This document shows, one piece after another, positions 60,698 through 64,000 of a stretch of 64,000 nt of DNA. The stretch covers positions 3,534,001 to 3,598,000 of the forward strand of contig CP126200.1 of the NCBI GenBank assembly GCA_030272155.1. Reading direction: 5' to 3'. The first letter of the stretch is position 1; every line of letters starts with the position of its first letter. Origin of the DNA: Tetradesmus obliquus. Lineage: Eukaryota; Chlorophyta; Chlorophyceae; Sphaeropleales; Scenedesmaceae. The notes beneath the pieces were generated by a model. The model saw only the letters and a program-made list of their open reading frames with translations, was not told the DNA's origin and searched no databases. The position numbers were made by a program, and so were the translations under genes.

Positions 60698-61090
60698 GTT
60701 GGCGTGGGTGATGCTGATGTGAGAGGTTGGGAGGGAGACGAGCAAGATCACTAGTAGAGCAAGCCCAGGTCCGCCTGAGACACGCACATTGGTAGATTGT
60801 GAAGGGTATACGCGTTGTATACGTCAAGCGGAGTGGCTGGGTGTCACAACTGTATGATAAGCGAACCGCGCACAACTGTTGTGTTGTGAGGCTCTGCAAT
60901 TTCGCAGGCACGAGACTGCTGCAATATGCAACAAAGCTTACTGAAAAGGCCTGAAGTACAACAAACCATTGCTGCTGGGTTCTTAGCACTTGCTTTGATT
61001 TGGAATTGTCACCGCAACCTGCATACTGCCCAAGATGGTCAAAATGGGCGTCATGGGCCATAGTGGCCACAAAAACATTGCGGTTTACAG
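60698..61090. promoter_or_regulatory. Divergent promoter region
   Basis: At most about 390 bp separate the minus-strand plastid-protein start (60697) from the first supported exon of the plus-strand gene (61091). Its missing first exon must also lie in or near here. No clear TATA box. Confidence 0.35.
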
Positions 61091-62926
61091 GTGCGAAGCC
61101 AGGCGGTGCCGTCTTTCAGCTGAAGTTACACCACAACAGCAGTACACGTGTACTGTATGCCAGGCCAGACAGCAATTACATCAGGGCCAGTCCGCGTGCA
61201 TGGTGTTCTATACAGCTTGGTCAAACCCCTTTCAGCTTCAAACTTGGAGGAGGACACTTGAAAGCCTTGAAAAACACAGTGCATGCCCCTCAGCTGCGGG
61301 AGCGTTGTTTGCCGCAAGTGTGCATGCTGCACCTGACGCTGTGGTAAACCCAACCTTGCTCAGCATGCGCTGCTTATTGCTGCACCCATTGATGCAGCAG
61401 GGGAGGTGTGCTAATAGGCAACTTCTACGAGGAGACGCAGCACAGGCTCACCAGCAGTCAAGGGGAGCAGCTGCTGGGACTAGGTGCACGCTTTCAAGGA
61501 GAGGCCACAACAGCAGCAACACAGAAACCAGAGGTGCGTGCTCGACACAGCTGCACTGAGTGCATGGCAAAACCATCAGCGCCACCAGCAGCATCAGCAT
61601 CAGTAGCAGCAGCGGCTGTTGCTGTTGGCAACCTGTGTGCCAGCTGCTTGTCTGCAGGACAGCTCTGCCAGGGACCGCTGCATCTGCCTGTGCTGCGCAG
61701 CCTCAAGCCTGCAGGACTTCTGGTGGCAGCGGCCGTCTGTGCTCAAAACATCCAGCAGCTTTGGTTGCACCCTGGCTTGACACACGTCCCATTGCACGCT
61801 GCAGGGCCGCACAGGGGCAGAGCTGGCCGCATCATACGCCCGCACAGACTTGACACGCGTTGGCAAGTGTGTGCTGCCCTCCCTCAAGTTCACACATGGA
61901 GACCCGCATGAGCAGCCTGTGCAGTGCTTTGCAACAGTAAACCAACTGGCCTTTGGTGGGTGCCACATGTGCAGCAGCGCTGCTGGTTGTGTGCCAGACG
62001 CAGCTGCAGCAGCGTCGCGCGGACGGTCTGTTACTGCACCGGAAGCGGCTTTCTTGAACAGTGACTAAGTTAGTGGCGGCAACTGCAGAGTGCTTGGGGC
62101 CTTCAGAGCAGTGGCAGGTGGAGCAGTGCACATCTGTACAGACTTACATAGACGCATGTCAGACCAGCTCGGCTGTGCTCTCGCTGAATCGGCCCTTATC
62201 ATAACCCTCCAGCAGCTCTGTAAAATATAACATTTTTTTCTCAAGAGCCGTACCTTCGCAGAGCCAGGCGTGCATCCTGCCATTTCAAGCCAACCAAGCG
62301 TGTATGTATCTTGGTGCATGCTGCAGGCGAGAAGTGCCTGGGTGAGCCGCCGGTGCAGCAGTACCTGTGGAGTGGCAAGACACGGCTCAACGCAGCAGTG
62401 CCTATCAGCACACCAGAAGGCGGCAGCAGCAGCACACTGCTAGGGGACACAAAGCGCAGCCAGTGGGCACAGGTTGCAGACAGCAACATGTACACTACTT
62501 CAGCGCAGGTGGGGTGCGGAGGAGCGCAGTTGTTCAGTCGTTGTTTTGCGCATTATATGGTTGCATGCTGTTTGGCGGTTGTGAGTGGAATCTGGCGCAG
62601 TCATGTGCATGCAGGCAACTCACTTCTGGCCCCAGCTGCTGCTGACCATAGCGACAGCAGCAGCAGTAGCAGCAGGATAACAGCCTTGCATGTCAGCCGC
62701 ATCATCATGAATGCGTGCAAGAACCTGCGTGCCATGTGCTGTTTGCCTTGTGCAGGTGGCTGCCAGCAGTGCGGCGCTGCAGGCTGGTACAAACCCTGCA
62801 GCCTGCCAGACAGCCAAGTGCGTGCCAGCCAGCGAGGATGGGCCTGCACCAGTGGGCAGGAAGGCAGCCGGGCAGTTTGCTGCTGAGCTGGACAAGAACT
62901 ACCATGCAATAGGCCTCAGGAAGTAG
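61091..62926 (+). CDS. Unknown protein, 5' end missing; possibly axonemal (microtubule-inner-protein-like)
   Basis: Supported exons with matching phases: 61091-61202, 61401-61533, 61715-61738 (24 nt), 61805-61955, 62327-62508, 62756-62926 (TAG). The joined reading gives RPDSNYIRASPRAW/GGVLIGN, then FYEETQHRL, DFWWQRPS, VGKCVLPSLKFTHGD, PVQCFATVNQLAFG/EKC, LGDTKRSQWAQVADSNMYTT and a tail KNYHAIGLRK. Short Trp/Tyr/Pro-rich motifs such as VLIGNFYEE are reminiscent of small flagellar inner-junction proteins, but this is a weak resemblance. The 61739-61804 intron would be only 66 nt; without it, exons 3 and 4 are one frame broken by a single TGA. The first exon was not found. Confidence 0.42.
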
Positions 62927-64000
62927 CTGCTGCTGCTGCTGCTGGAGATGGGCGATGCCGAGTGTGTCGTAGGTGGCGGCAAGGGCAGCAGCAGAAGATC
63001 AGCAACATGGGCAGTGCAGCGGCGAATGCCTTGCGCCAATTGGTGCGGGGCTTCGGCACTGGCAGCAGCAGCAGCAGCAACATGGTTTGGGCATGCGAAC
63101 AAGGATAGCTTGTGTTGATACCACAGTCTTTGAAACAGACTTCTGCAGCCTGTGAGGCATGTACGTTGCACATACGTGCAGTACGCGTGTGTGGAGAATG
63201 GGCTAGCATGGCCTCAAGCTTCCTGCAGCTTTGCTTGTGCCACACCAGTGGTTCACCCGTCGCAGGACAGCCCGACGGTAGGCATCTGGTTGTTCAATAT
63301 GCCTGCATGTTAGGGCAGCACGGCGTGCTGCTGCGTCCTCATGCTGCTGCAGCTGTCGTTGTGCTTCAACTCCAGGGTTCAGCAATGAGCAACACCCTCG
63401 TGCATGCGTCATTGGGTTTGATCTGCTATGGTTGTGGTTCGAACGGAGCGCTGTTGAATGCAGCAGATCCGGGGAAGTGTTGTGTATGTCACCATCGTGT
63501 TACCAGTGTCCGCATATGACACTTGTATGACATGATATGTGCGAACACCAAGCCACAGCGACAGCACCATGCTGGCTGACTGATGACAGCCTGCAGCAGC
63601 TTGCTCAACAAAATGCTGCTGGGCCATCTTTTTCGCGTCATGACAGCTGGGATATTTTCACGATGTTTGCATTGCGCATTGACAGCACATATTACCATCG
63701 CCCATATTACAACAATAAGAGTGTGTACGCATGTTTACAAGGAGTTTACATGTGTTGACGCTACATGCAGCTGCAGCACAACAATACCACGCTTGTACAT
63801 ATGCACACCTTCTAAATATTCCCATGAACCAGCTGCCACTGGCGTCACAGGTACGAGAAAAACATGGATGTTTGCTGTGCATGACTGGCGGCGGAGCTGT
63901 GACAGTAGGAGGGAAGTTAATGCCACCCTGCAAGCCTGGTGCAGCAGCATGCTGCACAGCAGTACATGTACTGCGGTGCAAGTACATCCATCTCGGCAGT
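62927..64000. other. Right end of window: no recognised gene
   Basis: Small CTG/CAG runs at 62929-62942 and 63064-63080, and short ORFs on both strands without motifs. It may be the 3' UTR of the preceding gene plus intergenic DNA. Confidence 0.45.

Noticed and set aside
61658-61804. TGA inside the 61.1-kb gene as a selenocysteine codon
   Set aside because: Plausible splice sites at 61739 and 61804 remove it, no SECIS-like element was looked for in depth, and the family is unknown.

Overview
The window looks like nuclear DNA of a green alga (Chlorophyta). I favour a Sphaeropleales/Scenedesmus-like lineage, but that is inference from gene style, not a placement. The supporting observations are intron-dense genes with GT-AG and a few GC-AG introns, very frequent CAG/CTG trinucleotide runs both inside exons (poly-Q, poly-A, poly-S) and beside splice sites, TGTAA-type poly(A) signals after several stop codons, plant-like and ciliate-like gene families, and N-termini that look like organelle targeting peptides. 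I see no rRNA, tRNA, CRISPR or intact transposon.

Layout. Block 1, plus strand, 1-22.9 kb: a nucleobase-ascorbate transporter (56-6365), mitochondrial 2-enoyl thioester reductase MECR (6571-10059), the NatA auxiliary subunit NAA15 (10754-18502) and a nitronate monooxygenase-like flavoprotein (19524-22881). Block 2, minus strand, 23.8-60.7 kb: a large E2-like/F-box/TerD fusion protein (29970-23767), a PCIF1/CAPAM-type cap-m6Am methyltransferase (34993-30589), a 6.3-kb stretch with no recognisable gene, a BIM-like bHLH factor (42755-41294), a secreted BPI/LBP-family protein (47175-43957), a STEAP-type metalloreductase (57266-50901) and a small putative plastid protein (60697-57931). Block 3, plus strand: an incompletely modelled gene at about 61.1-62.9 kb, divergent from the plastid protein. 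Exon models were built by hand from frame, splice consensus and family similarity. Nine of them sum to exact multiples of three with consistent phases, and the fusion protein does so once its nine introns are placed.

The genes are unrelated housekeeping and stress functions and I see no pathway cluster. The most unusual feature is structural. At about ten places in six genes, a segment spanning a splice junction (the end of an exon plus the start of its intron, or the end of an intron plus the start of its exon) is tandemly duplicated 2-7 times at roughly 25-170-bp spacing. This leaves arrays of decoy or alternative splice sites inside the introns. The clearest are five copies before exon 4 of the nitronate monooxygenase gene, three after exon 9 of NAA15, up to four before exon 2 of PCIF1 and about seven short units at the exon 9 donor of STEAP. 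Other notable points are a probable Ser in place of the E2 catalytic Cys in the fusion protein, candidate very short introns (37, 63 and 66 nt), (CTG)n runs serving as 3' splice-site tracts, and a 44-bp element shared by two distant intergenic sites.
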